Assembly: GCA_030278955.1 (NCBI GenBank)
Contig: JAOANR010000009.1
Location: 34,573,504-34,637,503, forward strand
Length of the DNA stretch: 64,000 nt
Direction: 5' to 3'
Source of the DNA: Hygrophila difformis
Taxonomy: Eukaryota; Streptophyta; Magnoliopsida; Lamiales; Acanthaceae
The notes beneath the pieces are model-generated. The model was given only the letters and a program-made list of their open reading frames with translations, did not search any database and was not told the DNA's origin. Every line of letters starts with the position of its first letter. The first letter of the stretch is position 1. The position numbers were made by a program, and so were the translations under genes. Below, in pieces: positions 40,620 through 54,225 of the stretch.

Positions 40620-42688
40620 TGATGCACCCTGTGAAACCACACTTATACAAGCTTGAATTGTATCAAAATATGTCCAAAATGAGTGCATTTTACCTTAATT
40701 CATTGCACTTTTAGGTGTAGTTCATGTGTTTTTATTTTTCAAGTGATCATGGTTAGATTTGGCTTATTTAGGTTAAATTTACCATGTTTTTATGTGTTTT
40801 TAATAAGACTTTGGCAAACCTAATGCATTGCAATGTTGTTTCAGGCATTTAAATGATGAAGAGCGATGTTCGGAAGCTTTATTTTGAAAAATAAGGAATA
40901 TCTAATGTGATATGTGTCAAGATTCAGACTTAAGAAAAGAAAAAAAAAAGAAAAAGAAAAAAAAAAGAAAAAAAAAAAGTTGAAATCTTCCCAGAATGCA
41001 CCGCACAGGCATGGCGGAGCCTAAACTGCCTTCTGAGCACCGCATCAGGCACCGCTTCAACACTTCGAAAAATTTCAGAGGTGAAAAAGCTTCAGAATGC
41101 ACCGCACCTTCTTGGCGGTGCATAAAAACACCTTTCAGCACCACTTTTTGCACCGCAGGGTAAATTTTAGGAAATTGTCAGAATGCACCGTTTCTTCTTG
41201 GCGGCGCCTAAAACCACCTTGGAGCGCCGTTTTATGCGCCATTTGCTGAAAATTATGGAAAATCGTCAGGATGCGCCGACTCTTCTTGGTGGCGCCTAAA
41301 ACCCCTTCCGAGCGCCGTTTTGGGCGCCACAGTCGCGGTTTGGAGGTTTTCTAACCTCCCGAACACGGTTTTAAAGCCCGTTTCTTCCTCATTTTCGTGG
41401 GGCAGACTCATAATTCGACCAAAAACTCTCAGGAGGACTCTGCAACTTTGTAGAAGAAGATCGAAAACACCAAACCATGCCGGAGAAAGTGATCGGAGCG
41501 TCTTCTCTGACCGTGTTCTTCGCATTCTAGGTGTTGTCTTTCTTTTTCTCGCTTTGTAATGTCTAGGATTTGCTTTTAAACATAATTTCCTACTGTTTTC
41601 ATGTTTGTAAATGGATTTCTGTATTATTCGTGTTAGAAGTGTTCTAGAACGGGAGTTCAGAATCACTTTGAAGTACGAATTCATCTTTTATGGAAGTATA
41701 ATAAATGTCGATGTTTTAATTATGTAATCTGAGTTTATCTGCAAGAATTGTTAGAATCTGAATTAGGATTATGTATTAGATGCCTGGGAAGGATCGATAA
41801 TTATGTTTTAGCAAAGAATTCTGAAATCTGTATGTTTAATATGCTAATCTGGACTGATCGATCAATCTGTTCCAATCTGCTTAAATTAAATCTGGCATAA
41901 TATTAATCTGTTCACATTCTAAATTTAGTAGTAAAATCCATTTTACCATGTTTTATCAATATTTTACCATAATTATTAGATTATTTACACTATTCTGCAT
42001 AGTTAAATGTTAGAATCTAATCTGTTTGATTTCTGCTTTGCTAAATCGGGAGATAAAAGGTGGAAATTAGAGTTTAGTACCGGTCTTGGGAATAAATCAC
42101 ATTAAAATAGATTCTGGCATGTACACGCTGATTTGGGAAATGAAATGTGTCGTATAATCACAATAGGAAAATTTGTATGCTTGGGAAAGACTCAAATTTA
42201 TGCCTAGACTGATGATTGCAGAATGTTAGATAATTTAATTTGCTTCCATGAAGTCTGTTTTTACAAATTATGAAAATTAGGAAATTGGCATATATTTAAT
42301 CTTTATAAAATCATTAATTCTGCTGAAATTGATCTTTTTAGACATTGGGAAATGCTAAATCATTATGCAATTTCGCTTTTATATAAAGATGGCATGTTCT
42401 AAACTCATTACAAGCATATATTTTATCTTTATTTTTATTATTTTAAATTTTAATTTGCTTTATTTTAAATTTAATGTCACTATTTTTAATTTAATCTCCA
42501 TTAGAATTAAACAAACTCTTTTCAAAATATAAAGTATATTATTAATGAACTTAAAATGACTAAGTTTTCTCCAGAATGAAATAATATTCTGAATTCCCTT
42601 GGGTTCGACCCGGTATTCACCGGTTTTTATTACTTGATGACAACCATCCGCTTGTGGTAGAATATGAGTAGTGAAAATCACGCATTCA
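40620..42688 (+). repeat. 5' LTR of element E
   Basis: 2069 bases. It has an A-rich tract at 40933-40979, then the CACCGC/GCGCCG motif array, a possible core promoter around 41369, and A/T-rich U5. A minus-strand 143-codon frame (41253-41684) recurs in the other LTR but has no family signature. Confidence 0.93.
40990..41345. repeat. CACCGC / GCGCCG motif array in the E LTR
   Basis: Units of CAGAATGCACCGCAC with an inverted GGCGGTGC, changing along the array to GCGCCG facing GGCGCC. Five main inverted pairs about 60-75 bases apart (41000, 41100, 41185, 41275, 41310). Also in the 3' LTR at about 47693-48045. Confidence 0.8.
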
Positions 42689-44197
42689 AGTTTTTGGCGC
42701 CGTTGCCGGGGAATTATTGTGAAAATTATGTTGTTTTAAGTTCATTTGAATATATTTATGTTATTTCTACTTTTTAAATATTGTTATAACTTTTTGCTAT
42801 TCTATGTCGTGCAAGGGCATCAAGCTAAATCAGTGTATGATCCTGAAAGACGAAAGAATATTGAGTTCTCATCAAACAAAGAGAAAGATTTGCAAGAGAA
42901 CAAGTGTGAGGATTGCGGCGAGGTGCATGCAGTATATATAATTGAGGATTTCAAATGGCTAGCTTCGATTGAAAAGCCATCTACACGTTATTTAAAGGTA
43001 TTACCAATACACTTGAGGTACGTATTTCTCAATAAATTAGATGACTTTTAATTAATTGCATTAAATCAAGTGTTGAGAACGGATGCTAGAGCTAAAGTTT
43101 GAGATTAAATTCCACCTCTTGACAACATTACAACTTTACTGAGTTTTTTTTAAAGGAAATGCTGGATATTTTAGAATGTTTATCAATAATTTTCCTATGA
43201 TTGCATTACCTTTATTTAAACTGTTGTATAAAGATGTGCAATTTGACCTTATAACTCATGAATGACAGGATCATGGAAGTGCACCCACCATTTAGACCTT
43301 TAATTTAGAAAATGGTGCATTTGTCTTTGAAAGCTAATTAGGAAAGGGAATTCGCATATTGTCGTTGCATGCTTAGTAATAGTTATTTGTATCTTTTTCT
43401 TAATATGTTTGATTTTATTTTATTTTAGTTTATATGTCTCATTAACTAAAAAAAAAAAAAGTGGTTCTTGCATGATTTTCATTATATGTAATTTGAAGTG
43501 ATTCTTATGCATTTGAAATGAGACGAGACAAGAAAGGAAGTGATCAATAATTGAAAGACTTTTGTGGTGATTTAAGTAGAATAGGAGAAAGGCTGAAATA
43601 AATTGATAGAGGGGTTGACGAAAACGAACAAAATTTCATAGATATTTATAGGGGATGATTAGAACTAATTAGGGTAATTTTTCTTACGATGAATAGGAAA
43701 ATGGATGGAATATTATGTTTCGATTAAGCAAATCACACCCTATTTTTGCTACAAGATTTGTAAAAAAAAACTGAGTTTTAGATGCCACTCTTCGTAAATG
43801 GTTTTCGAAAACTCAGTTAAGCACCGAAAGTAACACAAGCAAGGCATTTTGGGCATCATTTTCACCAATGACGGGTAAACACTTGTTTGATTACCATGTG
43901 TAGCATTAAATGGGATCGTTGGGTTTGTGCCAAACTTGAATTTTACAAAAGTCCATTCTAATTCATCTCCAATTAGCTCAAATTTAATCATAAATCTTCT
44001 AATTGGGCTTAAAAACCTACCCATTTAATGTAAACCTTATAAAAAATATAAATAAATAAAATAAAAATAAAATAAAAGAAAATAATAATAAAATAAAATA
44101 GTCATCTCCTTCCTGTTCTCTCTTTCACATTCCTCTCTTTATTGAATCTCACAACACCAGTCATCATCCTCAATCTCCCTTCCACCACAGTTCAAAA

Positions 44198-44231
<34 letters not shown>

Positions 44232-47200
44232 AATAATAAATATAATAATAATAATAATCATCTATTTTTGTTTGTCTTTATGATCATATTTATGGTTTAT
44301 GTTTGTTTTTATTTTCATGTTATGTCACGTTATGCTTATTTGTTATATTTTTAATTTTGTTAATAAAATATGTCCACCATATTTCTAATTTAATAATTAA
44401 GTAGTGCATGTTATGTGGTAAAAGTAGAAGCTGAAATGTATTCAATTTGGGGTAAGAATAGCTATCCTAGTTCAATAATTCGTCCAATTTTGTGATTTGG
44501 TATGTGTTATTATTAGTATTTGTGTTGTTAATTAAATTTTGGGTTATGTTGAATGTGGGATTAAAATTGGTTTAAGTGTATAAATCCTTGTTTAAAATGA
44601 ACAATATGAGTGTTAGAACATATTTTCAAGCCCTATGCTAAAATTTATAGAGTGTTCGGTAAAATTTTAGATTACAGCTCTTTGGATAATGGTATTACAG
44701 TATCTGAAATCTGAAATTTTCTTATAAAAATGGGTTAAAATAACATGTTTTATCTTTTAAGTTGATCTATGAATATTGTTAACCATGTTGTTTTAATCTA
44801 CATTAATAAATTTTGGTAATATTAAAGCTTGAAATTTCATGTTTTTCTAATTTATGAAAAAGAAATATTTTTATTATAAAAACTCATCCTATGAATTTTT
44901 AACTAAAAAGGCAAACTTATGTTATTTAAAATAATAAACTAAAAGTTCTTGTTCATTATTTCGAATCATTAATAAGAACTAGTTTGCTAATTTGGTTAGC
45001 TTTAAGCATTAAATCTAAAATTTTTAACAAAAAGGAAGTTTTTTTTATAACTTAAAAATGTGTTCTTTTTAATAATAAGTTTTAAGTTCTAGAAAGTGAT
45101 TTTCTTGAATTTGTAAGAGACTTAGAACTTATAGCTTTTAAAATAAAATATATTGGTCATTTAGTTGTTTAAATCCCACATTCTAGGTTGATATATGTTT
45201 GCTTTATACATTGCACCTAAGTTAAACTTTTGGTTTAAACTTAAGTGTGAGGATGGGGAGCAATGCATATATTTAACATTAACCCAAAGTTTTTGTGTAA
45301 CCAGGTTCCACAAATAATGTATAAGAAATACCTTGCTACTTGGTTGGATGTTTTTGCTATGAATATTGGTCTGCTATGCACTACTTAGGTGTTTTATTTA
45401 TAGTGAATATGGTAAGCATGTGGTTAAGTTTATATTTATGTTTAAGTTATGTTTATGCATGTTTTTAATTCTAATAAAATAGCTCTTACTTGAATCATGT
45501 TAAACTGGAATGTTGTGAGTTGTTGATTTGATAACAGGAAAGCAAATAACCATGATAATTGATGAAGAAGCGGGATTAATGTTATTGAAGTGTCGAATCT
45601 TTGTGATTTTACACAATGCAGGCATTAAAATCAATAAATTAAGATGGATAGATCATATTAAAAGAGCTGAAAATTTTTATCAATTTAAAAGGTATGATCT
45701 AATTCAGTCTAACTTTTTAAATGCATGCTATATTCTTATTTTTGAAATTAAAAAGTTTTAATCCCATATTTTAAATCTTCCATCATGCACTTAAACTAAA
45801 CTACTAGTTCAGTTTAAGTGTGAGGATGGAGGAGTTTCTATTATGATCACATTCCCGAAATTCTTCATCAACAGGTCCATTTAGTTTATTCAATGTATAA
45901 ATCATTTATTTAACACACCATACTCAGGGTTGAATTATCATGAAGAATGAGGGTATATTTTGCTATAGCTGCTGGCATTTTGCTGTAAATTCTGCTCTAG
46001 AGCTTATGATGTTTTGCTTTGGTGAATTCTGAAATTTATTATCTATCAAATCTGTCCATACTTATTAAAGTTGCTGAAAATTGCTGTTAATTGTTATAAT
46101 TTGAATTATGGATGGTGTTTTATGATTCTGATTACTTTGGAATTCCCATATGCACTAACAATCATATTTTCTTGAGTAATTGTTATATATACATATTAGA
46201 AGCAGGATATGCCAACAAAGGAGCAAGATGACAGCCGTGATGATGAAGTGAAATTCAGAGTCCTAAACATTCCAGGTGTAATCTTTTCATGTTTTATGTT
46301 TACTGATTTGAATGGAATAAATTTGTAAGAGCTTAGTTATGTTTTTAATATTTCCCTATGCTTTAGAATAAATATGGTAAATGCTTTAGGTTGGATATGT
46401 TGAATATGTTAGATTAAATTGTGTTTTCACAGTGTGCTATTATTTGAATTACCACATCACAGCCAATCTTAAGAGAAATCTGAATAAGTCTAATTGTTCT
46501 GCTTAGATCCGATTTCACAACTTAATGAGCATTATGATTCTCAGTTTAAAGTCCTAGACTTTGTTAAATTGTCATGCTAGTTGTTCGAACATGGGTGACA
46601 ATTCTATTTACTTTGCCGAAAGCTTTTTGATTAATTAGACTGGTTTACTTGTCCTGTGGAGAGTTATCATTATTTTTATATGAATATGCTCGTTCCATGT
46701 CTCCTTAAATGCTTAATTACAATAAAGTCAGAGTAAAACCCCTATTTAAAAAAAAAAAAAAAACAAAATGAAATGAAGAAAAACAGTAATTATATCTTGC
46801 AAAAAGAAAAGAAAAGGAAAAATTAGAAAATGCAAGAGTAAAAAAAAAAATCCGAATAAAGGGGTATTAAACAGAATATTTATAAACTCTTGGCTATATG
46901 ACTGGCACGTATTCTTAGACATGAGTAGCTTTTGGAATTCAACCGTCTACAACTCAGCCAAAGTGTCTAGAATAATTGTGAAACCGAGTCATTAATTGAG
47001 CAAATTTGAAGACAGAAATAGAAAAGCATATTTACATTATTCACTCTCCCATTTCGAGTTGCTATGTATAATTAATCTACTTTTTGTACTGTAAGTGTTT
47101 TGGATATCTGGTTTTGACAACTGATGCATGACAATTTACCTTGTTATAGCACATTAAACTTTTGAATCTTTTCAGCTCATTGCGTTGTTGAAATCTATGA

Positions 47201-47306
47201 TTTGGCAGAACTATACTGACTTCATCCTTATTATCTTGATTGGCATGTTGATGTGTTAATTGATTTCATTGCTCAAGGGACGAGCAATATTTAAGTGTGA
47301 GGATGT
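42689..47306 (+). other. Interior of element E
   Basis: Primer-binding site TGGCGCCGTTGCCGGGGA at 42695-42712. The frame 42746-43051 has K-V-L-P-I-H-L-R-Y-V-F-L near its end, matching the segment just before RT in the D pol ([11 protein letters not shown]). The rest to 47289 is A/T-rich and non-coding, with an AAT microsatellite at 44195-44260. Three copies of TTAAGTGTGAGGATG (45241, 45815, 47291) resemble the polypurine tract; the last abuts the 3' LTR. Without protease, RT or integrase it must be non-autonomous. Confidence 0.75.
44195..44260. repeat. AAT microsatellite
   Basis: A run of AAT/ATA trinucleotides with a few interruptions inside the interior of element E. Confidence 0.9.
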
Positions 47307-49388
47307 TGATGCACCCTGTGAAACCACACTTATACAAGCTTGAATTGTATCAAAATATGTCCAAAATGAGTGCATTTTACCTTAATTCATTGCACTTTTA
47401 GGTGTAGTTCATGTGTTTTTATTTTTCAAGTGATCATGGTTAGATTTGGCTTATTTAGGTTAAATTTACCATGTTTTTATGTGTTTTTAATAAGACTTTG
47501 GCAAACCTAATGCATTGCAATGTTGTTTCAGGCATTTAAATGATGAAGAGCGATGTTCGGAAGCTTTATTTTGAAAAATAAGGAATATCTAATGTGATAT
47601 GTGTCAAGATTCAGACTTAAGAAAAGAAAAAAAAAAGAAAAAGATAAAAAAAAGAAAAAAAAAAAAGAAAAAAAAAAAAGTTGAAATCTTCCCAGAATGC
47701 ACCGCACAGGCATGGCGGAGCCTAAACTGCCTTCTGAGCACCGCATCAGGCACCGCTTCAACACTTAGAAAAATTTCAGAGGTGAAAAAGCTTCAGAATG
47801 CACCGCACCTTCTTGGCGGTGCATAAAAACACCTTTCAGCACCACTTTTTGCACCGCAGGGTAAATTTTAGGAAATTGTCAGAATGCACCGTTTCTTCTT
47901 GGCGGCGCCTAAAACCACCTTGGAGCGCCGTTTTATGCGCCATTTGCTGAAAATTATGGAAAATCGTCAGGATGCGCCGACTCTTCTTGGTGGCGCCTAA
48001 AACCCCTTCCGAGCGCCGTTTTGGGCGCCACAGTCGCGGTTTGGAGGTTTTCTAACCTCCCGAACACGGTTTTAAAGCCCGTTTCTTCCTCATTTTCGTG
48101 GGGCAGACTCATAATTCGACCAAAAACTCTCAGGAGGACTCTGCAACTTTGGAGAAGAAGATCGAAAACACCAAACCATGCCGGAGAAAGTGATCGGAGC
48201 GTCTTCTCTGACCGTGTTCTTCGCATTCTAGGTGTTGTCTTTCTTTTTCTCGCTTTGTAATGTCTAGGATTTGCTTTTAAACATAATTTCCTACTGTTTT
48301 CATGTTTGTAAATGGATTTCTGTATTATTCGTGTTAGAAGTGTTCTAGAACGGGAGTTCAGAATCACTTTGAAGTACGAATTCATCTTTTATGGAAGTAT
48401 AATAAATGTCGATGTTTTAATTATGTAATCTGAGTTTATCTGCAAGAATTGTTAGAATCTGAATTAGGATTATGTATTAGATGCCTGGGAATGATCGATA
48501 ATTATGTTTTAGCAAAGAATTCTGAAATCTGTATGTTTAATATGCTAATCTGGACTGATCGATCAATCTGTTCCAATCTGCTTAAATTAAATCTGGCATA
48601 ATATTAATCTGTTCACATTCTAAATTTAGTAGTAAAATCCATTTTACCATGTTTTATCAATATTTTACCATAATTATTAGATTATTTACACTATTCTGCA
48701 TAGTTAAATGTTAGAATCTAATCTGTTTGATTTCTGCTTTGCTAAATCGGGAGATAAAAGGTGGAAATTAGATTTTAGTACCGGTCTTGGGAATAAATCA
48801 CATTAAAATAGATTCTGGCATGTACACGCTGATTTGGGAAATGAAATGTGTCGTATAATCACAATAGGAAAATTTGTATGCTTGGGAAAGACTCAAATTT
48901 ATGCCTAGACTGATGATTGCAGAATGTTAGATAATTTAATTTGCTTCCATGAAGTCTGTTTTTACAAATTATGAAAATTAGGAAATTGGCATATATTTAA
49001 TCTTTATAAAATCATTAATTCTGCTGAAATTGATCTTTTTAGACATTGGGAAATGCTAAATCATTATGCAATTTCGCTTTTATATAAAGATGGCATGTTC
49101 TAAACTCATTACAAGCATATATTTTATCTTTATTTTTATTATTTTAAATTTTAATTTGCTTTATTTTAAATTTAATGTCACTATTTTTAATTTAATCTCC
49201 ATTAGAATTAAACAAACTCTTTTCAAAATATAAAGTATATTATTAATGAACTTAAAATGACTAAGTTTTCTCCAGAATGAAATAATATTCTAAATTCCCT
49301 TGGGTTCGACCCGGTATTCACCGGTTTTTATTACTTGATGACAACCATCCGCTTGTGGTAGAATATGAGTAGTGAAAATCACGCATCA
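47307..49388 (+). repeat. 3' LTR of element E
   Basis: Very similar to the 5' copy; the A-rich tract (47626-47681) is longer by an interrupted run of A. Its last bases carry the ATG used by the pol frame annotated from 49365. Confidence 0.93.
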
Positions 49389-52300
49389 CAGGAGGAAGTA
49401 GTGATTTTGAACAGCAGTTGCAGTGCCATTATCCAAAGAGTGCTACCGGAGAAGAAGGAAGATCCAGGATGTATTACATTGCCGATCCACATTGGGAAAA
49501 CTAATGTTGGAAAAGGATTGTGCGATCTGGGATCGAGCATCAACGTTATGCCACTTGCCATGGTGAAACGTCTTCACTTGGGAACAATTGAACCGGTTAC
49601 AATGAAGTTACAGCTGGCAGACCGATCAATTACCCATCCAATCGGAATCCTGAAGGACGTAATTGTCAAGACGGGAGGGACCCTCTTCCCCGTCGACTTC
49701 ATTATTTTGGATATAGAGGAGGACTATGAGATGCCACTCATCTTAGGCCGCCCCTTTCTCTCAACCGGTGGTGCACTTATAGACGCTCGATCAAATCAAA
49801 TCAAGCTCCGAGTCGGAGAAGAAGAATTGAATTTCAACATGGGAAAGCTGCAGAAGTTCCCGTCTGAGGGATCTTGTTCCATTTTTGATGTAATAGATAG
49901 TAGGAGTGAGGATGAGAGCATAGACTCTGTGACTGATGAGCCAAGCAAAGTTTCAAAACAGGTACTGAAGCCAGAAGGTGCGGAGCAATCAAGGAGCTGC
50001 AACGCTGTCCACTTCGAGGATCCTATCTCGGGGGACCTTGAAGAATTCGATGGGGTTGAGTTCATCCCGGAGGAAGAAGAAAGCACCGCTGAGGAGGAAA
50101 TGGATCCTGTACTGACACAGGATCCTGAAGGTAAATCTGATCTCTCTCTCCCACCCATTTCTCGCAAATTACTGCCTTCCGTTGAATGCCCACCAGAGCT
50201 TGAACTTAAAATACTTCCGGATCATCTTAAGTACGTTTTTCTCGCTGAACATAAAAGATTACCGGTGATTGTGTCAGCCAAGCTGACGCAAGAACAAGAA
50301 AAAGCTCTGGTAGACATTCTAAAGAAATATGTACATGCAATCGGATGGACCATTTCTGATATAAAAGGAATAAGCCCCTCTGTTTGCATGCACAGAATTT
50401 TAATGGAAGAGGAGTATAAGCCCTCAAGGCAACCACAAAGGCGTCTGAACCCCCATATGCAGGAAGTGGTAAGGAAAGAAGTTATCAAGCTCTTAGATGC
50501 TGGTATCATCTATCCTATCTCTGATAGCAAATGGGTTAGCCCAGTGCAGGTCGTACCGAAACGTGGGGGGATCTGTGTAACAACTAATGAGCAAGGAGAA
50601 GAAGTGGCGACGCGTCCAGTGACCGGTTGGAGAGTTTGCATCGACTACCGGACGCTCAATACCGCTACCAGGAAGGACTATTTCCCCTTGCCATTCATTG
50701 ATCAGATGCTGGAGAGGTTGGCCGGAAGGGAGTACTACTGCTTTTTGGATGGGTACTCTGGCTATAATCAGATTGTAATAGCTAGTGAGGATCACGACAA
50801 GACCACATTCACGTGCCCCTACGGAACTTTTGCGTACAGGCGCATGCCTTTTGGACTTTGTAATGCGCCTGCCACATTTCAACGATGCATGATGTCAATT
50901 TTCTCAGAATTTATCGAAAAATACATTGAAGTTTTCATGGATGACTTCTCTGTGTATGGAGATACTTTTGATGAATGTTTGACTAATCTTGCACAAATTT
51001 TGAAAAGATGTGAGGACACCAACCTAGTTTTGAACTGGGAGAAGTGCCATTTCATGGTCACCGAAGGAATAGTGTTAGGTCACCGCATCTCGCGCGCAGG
51101 CATCGAAGTAGACAGGGCTAAGGTCTCAGTCATCTCAAACCTACCATTGCCTAATTCAATAAAAGCAGTTAGGAGTTTCTTAGGGCATGCCGGTTTCTAC
51201 CGGAGATTCATTAAAGACTTTTCTAAAATTGCCAAGCCGCTCACTAACTTGCTGTGTAAAGAAAACCCTTTTGTAATAAATGAAGCGTGTGTTCAAGCCT
51301 TTGACACGCTCAAAGAAATGTTGATTTCTGCCCCAATAGTACAACCACCCGATTGGTCAATGCCTTTCGAGGTAATGTGTGATGCAAGTGATCTCGCCGT
51401 GGGTGCAGTTCTTGGGCAACATAAGGAAGGGAAGCATTGTGTAATTCATTACGCAAGTCATGCCCTGAATGAGGCCCAAATTAACTACACCACCACGGAA
51501 AAGGAGATGTATGCTGTGGTTTTTGCGTTTGATAAATTCAGACAATATCTCATTGGTACGAAAACCACAGTGTACACAGATCACTCTGCACTGAGATACT
51601 TGTTTAGCAAACAAGATGCCAAACCTCGATCAATCAGGTGGGTACTTTTGCTGCAAGAATTCAACATTATAATAAAAGATAGAAAAGGCAGAGACAATGG
51701 TGCTGCTGACCATTTGTCTCGACTAGAAAATGATAAAAATGAGCTAGCCGTAAATGAGAATTTTCCGGACGAGCAACTGTTTGCCTTGCATCTTCATGAT
51801 CAAGCTTGTCCGTGGTTTTCCGACATTGCTAACTTTTTAGCATGCGGAATAACCCCACCATTTCAAAGCAGAGGCCACAAAGCGAGGTTCAATCGAGATG
51901 TAGTTAACTACTTCTGGGAAGACCCTTACCTCTTCAAGCATTGTGCAGATTCGATTATTAGACGATGTGTAACTGAGCACGAGGCTTATCAAATCGCTAA
52001 GAAATGCCATGAATCGGAATATGGAGGTCACCATGGCCCCACTCGAACAGCTCATAAGGTACTCGAGTGCGGTTTTTATTGGCCTACCATTTACGAGGAT
52101 TGCAAAGCGTTTGTTAAAGCTTGTGACAGATGCCAAAGATTAGGGAATATCTCCAAGAGGGATGAGATGCCTCAACAAGGAATTCTCACTCTCGAGATTT
52201 TCGATGTATGGGGTATTGACTTCATGGGACCATTTCCGACATCTGATGGGAACCATTACATCTTGGTAGCTGTCGATTACGTTTCCAAGTGGGTTGAGGC

Positions 52301-53099
52301 TGTTGCACTGCCAACCAATGATGGCAACCAGGTCGTCAAATTTTTGAAAAATAACATTTTCAATAGATTTGGTGTACCCAGGGTGATCATATCAGATGGA
52401 GGAACCCATTTTGTTAATAAAGCATTTGCAAATCTTATGAGCAAAAATGGGATTCTCCACAAGATCGGCACGCCTTACCATCCCCAAACCAGTGGTCAAG
52501 TCGAGGTCTCTAACCGCGAAATCAAACACATACTCGAGGCCACTGTGGGGACAACTCGCAAAGATTGGTCACGTAAGCTCAATGATGCTTTATGGGCATA
52601 CCGCACTGCATTCAAGACTCCCATTGGGATGTCTCCATACAGACTCATCTTCGGAAAGGCCTGTCATTTGCCCGTAGAACTAGAGCATAAGGCTTACTGG
52701 GCCGTACGAATGCTCAATTTTGACTCCCGAGTTGCCCAGAGTAAGCGCAAGTTGGACCTCAATGAAATTGAGGAAATACGTGCGCAAGCTTATGAAAGCT
52801 CGAGGATTTATAAAGAGCGGACCCAGAAGTTACACGATCGTCGTATTAAATCTAAACACTTCTATGTTGGCCAGAAGGTCTTGTTATTTAATTCTAGGTT
52901 GAAGCTATTCCCCGGAAAGCTTAAATCCAGATGGGAAGGGCCATACGAAGTGATGCACGTGTTTGAAAGTGGAGCTGTCAGGATCCGAACTGACAAAGGA
53001 GAGCTGGTGGTGAATGGACACAGACTGAAGGAGTATCTTGGGCAGTTCGACCCCGAAAAAGAAGCTCAGATGACAACAGAACTGGCTTATGTTCAATAA
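49365..53099 (+). CDS. pol: Element D pol: protease, RT, RNase H, integrase
   Basis: 1244 codons, uninterrupted. The first 8 codons come from the E LTR; the true D sequence starts at 49389. Protease Asp54 in [12 protein letters not shown], with [17 protein letters not shown] downstream. [40 protein letters not shown], and catalytic FMDD at 524-527. RNase [14 protein letters not shown], then [10 protein letters not shown]. Integrase: zinc domain (H-x-H and CDRCQRLG) near 905-940; catalytic D952, D1011, E1047 (35 residues between the last two). All catalytic residues seen are intact, so this is the best preserved enzyme set in the window. It would act in trans on other Athila-like elements. Confidence 0.95.
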   Translation: MSSENHASQEEVVILNSSCSAIIQRVLPEKKEDPGCITLPIHIGKTNVGKGLCDLGSSINVMPLAMVKRLHLGTIEPVTMKLQLADRSITHPIGILKDVIVKTGGTLFPVDFIILDIEEDYEMPLILGRPFLSTGGALIDARSNQIKLRVGEEELNFNMGKLQKFPSEGSCSIFDVIDSRSEDESIDSVTDEPSKVSKQVLKPEGAEQSRSCNAVHFEDPISGDLEEFDGVEFIPEEEESTAEEEMDPVLTQDPEGKSDLSLPPISRKLLPSVECPPELELKILPDHLKYVFLAEHKRLPVIVSAKLTQEQEKALVDILKKYVHAIGWTISDIKGISPSVCMHRILMEEEYKPSRQPQRRLNPHMQEVVRKEVIKLLDAGIIYPISDSKWVSPVQVVPKRGGICVTTNEQGEEVATRPVTGWRVCIDYRTLNTATRKDYFPLPFIDQMLERLAGREYYCFLDGYSGYNQIVIASEDHDKTTFTCPYGTFAYRRMPFGLCNAPATFQRCMMSIFSEFIEKYIEVFMDDFSVYGDTFDECLTNLAQILKRCEDTNLVLNWEKCHFMVTEGIVLGHRISRAGIEVDRAKVSVISNLPLPNSIKAVRSFLGHAGFYRRFIKDFSKIAKPLTNLLCKENPFVINEACVQAFDTLKEMLISAPIVQPPDWSMPFEVMCDASDLAVGAVLGQHKEGKHCVIHYASHALNEAQINYTTTEKEMYAVVFAFDKFRQYLIGTKTTVYTDHSALRYLFSKQDAKPRSIRWVLLLQEFNIIIKDRKGRDNGAADHLSRLENDKNELAVNENFPDEQLFALHLHDQACPWFSDIANFLACGITPPFQSRGHKARFNRDVVNYFWEDPYLFKHCADSIIRRCVTEHEAYQIAKKCHESEYGGHHGPTRTAHKVLECGFYWPTIYEDCKAFVKACDRCQRLGNISKRDEMPQQGILTLEIFDVWGIDFMGPFPTSDGNHYILVAVDYVSKWVEAVALPTNDGNQVVKFLKNNIFNRFGVPRVIISDGGTHFVNKAFANLMSKNGILHKIGTPYHPQTSGQVEVSNREIKHILEATVGTTRKDWSRKLNDALWAYRTAFKTPIGMSPYRLIFGKACHLPVELEHKAYWAVRMLNFDSRVAQSKRKLDLNEIEEIRAQAYESSRIYKERTQKLHDRRIKSKHFYVGQKVLLFNSRLKLFPGKLKSRWEGPYEVMHVFESGAVRIRTDKGELVVNGHRLKEYLGQFDPEKEAQMTTELAYVQ

Positions 53100-53218
53100 A
53101 TATTATACATATATTTACTTACTTATTTATTACTTTCTTCACTTATTTTTTATTGGGACAAAGTATCCAAAAATCAATTGAACATTTAGAGTACTAAGAC
53201 TCTAAATGTGAGGATGTT
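53100..53218 (+). other. 3' flank of D pol with polypurine-like tract
   Basis: Short A/T-rich spacer ending with CTAAATGTGAGGATGT at 53202-53217, nearly the same as the tract before the real 3' LTR at 58073-58089. Confidence 0.55.
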
Positions 53219-54225
53219 GATATTTGGAGAAAACCTAATACCTTTTCATAATTGTTTTGCAGGAATTCAAGGAACCAACAAAAAGAAAGATAAAGCTCCC
53301 GAAAACCAGGTTCCCGGTTGGGTTAATATTATATTTAATGAAAATTAACTCTGGAATTTAGAGAAATCTAAAATCCAGAATAAATTCATAAAATAAAACT
53401 GTTAACCCAACCTAAATTATGCAAGCAATATGTTTTAGATTCTGAGTTCATCTTGATGAACATAAATTTTTGAAAACCCAAAAATTTTTCCTAAGTCTTG
53501 AATGTGGTTTATTTTTCATTTCAAGAAAATTCGAATTAATTCGAATTGCTTGGAACATACCACATAAGACATTTTGCCTTGGAAATTTTTCACATTTGGA
53601 TTAGTTAATTCGAATTATGCAGGCAATTCGAATTAATTCGAATTACCATGCAAATTCGAATTGGCACCCAAGGCAGAATTTTCGGATACTTTAGTAGACC
53701 GAGTGTTGCAATTCGAATTATAGGGCAATTCGAATTAATTCGAATTGCCTGACTAATTCGAATTGGCATACAAAAGGCATTCTCTTAGGCAAGTGAGCAA
53801 TTCGAATTGTGGGGAAGTTCGAATTAATTCGAACTACACCAATAATTCGAATTAGCTCACAAAAGCACTCCTATGCAAAGTTGGTCTTTACCACCAGGTT
53901 CGAATTATGAGTCAATTCGAATTAATTCGAATTGATTCACAATTCGAACTTGTGTGTAATTTTGCCTTTCAAGCCAATTCGAATTAATTCGAATTGGCCT
54001 GAATAACTCGCACCCCTCACAGAATGCATCAATTCGAATTAATTCGAATTGATGCAATAATTCGAACTCCCCTTCCGAACCCTTTTTATACCCTTTCTCC
54101 CTCTCAGTTCCCTCACTTTCACTTCTCACTCTCCCGAAAACCATCCTTTCTCTCTCGCGAAAAACTGTCTTCCTCGCGAAACCAGTCGCACTTTTCGATC
54201 TTTCCTCCATTCAAACTCATCGGAA
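53219..54225 (+). other. LTR-like segment with AATTCGAATT array and promoter
   Basis: TGATATTTGG directly follows a polypurine-like tract, in the form of an LTR start. The motif array at 53527-54070 resembles that in the D LTR. After it, TTTTTATACCC (about 54083) is a candidate TATA box, then a C/T-rich leader. It may be an old LTR piece that now lies upstream of the F-box frame. Confidence 0.5.
53527..54070. repeat. AATTCGAATT array inside element D
   Basis: Eight or more copies of AATTCGAATTAATTCGAATT-type palindromes and half-sites spaced 60-90 bases, within the pol-to-LTR interval. Confidence 0.85.

Larger units (their letters stand above)
40620..49388 (+). mobile_element. Element E: non-coding Athila derivative inside D gag-pol
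   Basis: TGATGCACCC start, end CACGCATCA, with CAGGA at 40615-40619 and 49389-49393. LTRs are 40620-42688 and 47307-49388. The interior is 4.6 kb with an Athila-type primer-binding site and only a short pol-like remnant. Element plus one target copy is 8774 bases; subtracting it puts gag of D (frame at 40591) and pol (49365 onward) in the same frame, which supports insertion into an intact frame. Confidence 0.93.

Noticed and set aside
41253..41684. 143-codon minus frame conserved in both E LTRs (also 47954-48385)
   Set aside because: Same reason: LTR duplication within one element; no family signature.
44142..44354. 70-codon frame with Ile/Asn runs
   Set aside because: Encoded by the AAT microsatellite.
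40620..49388. Large segmental duplication (40620-42688 versus 47307-49388)
   Set aside because: The copies are the LTRs of element E, with TG...CA ends, PBS, tract and CAGGA target copies.
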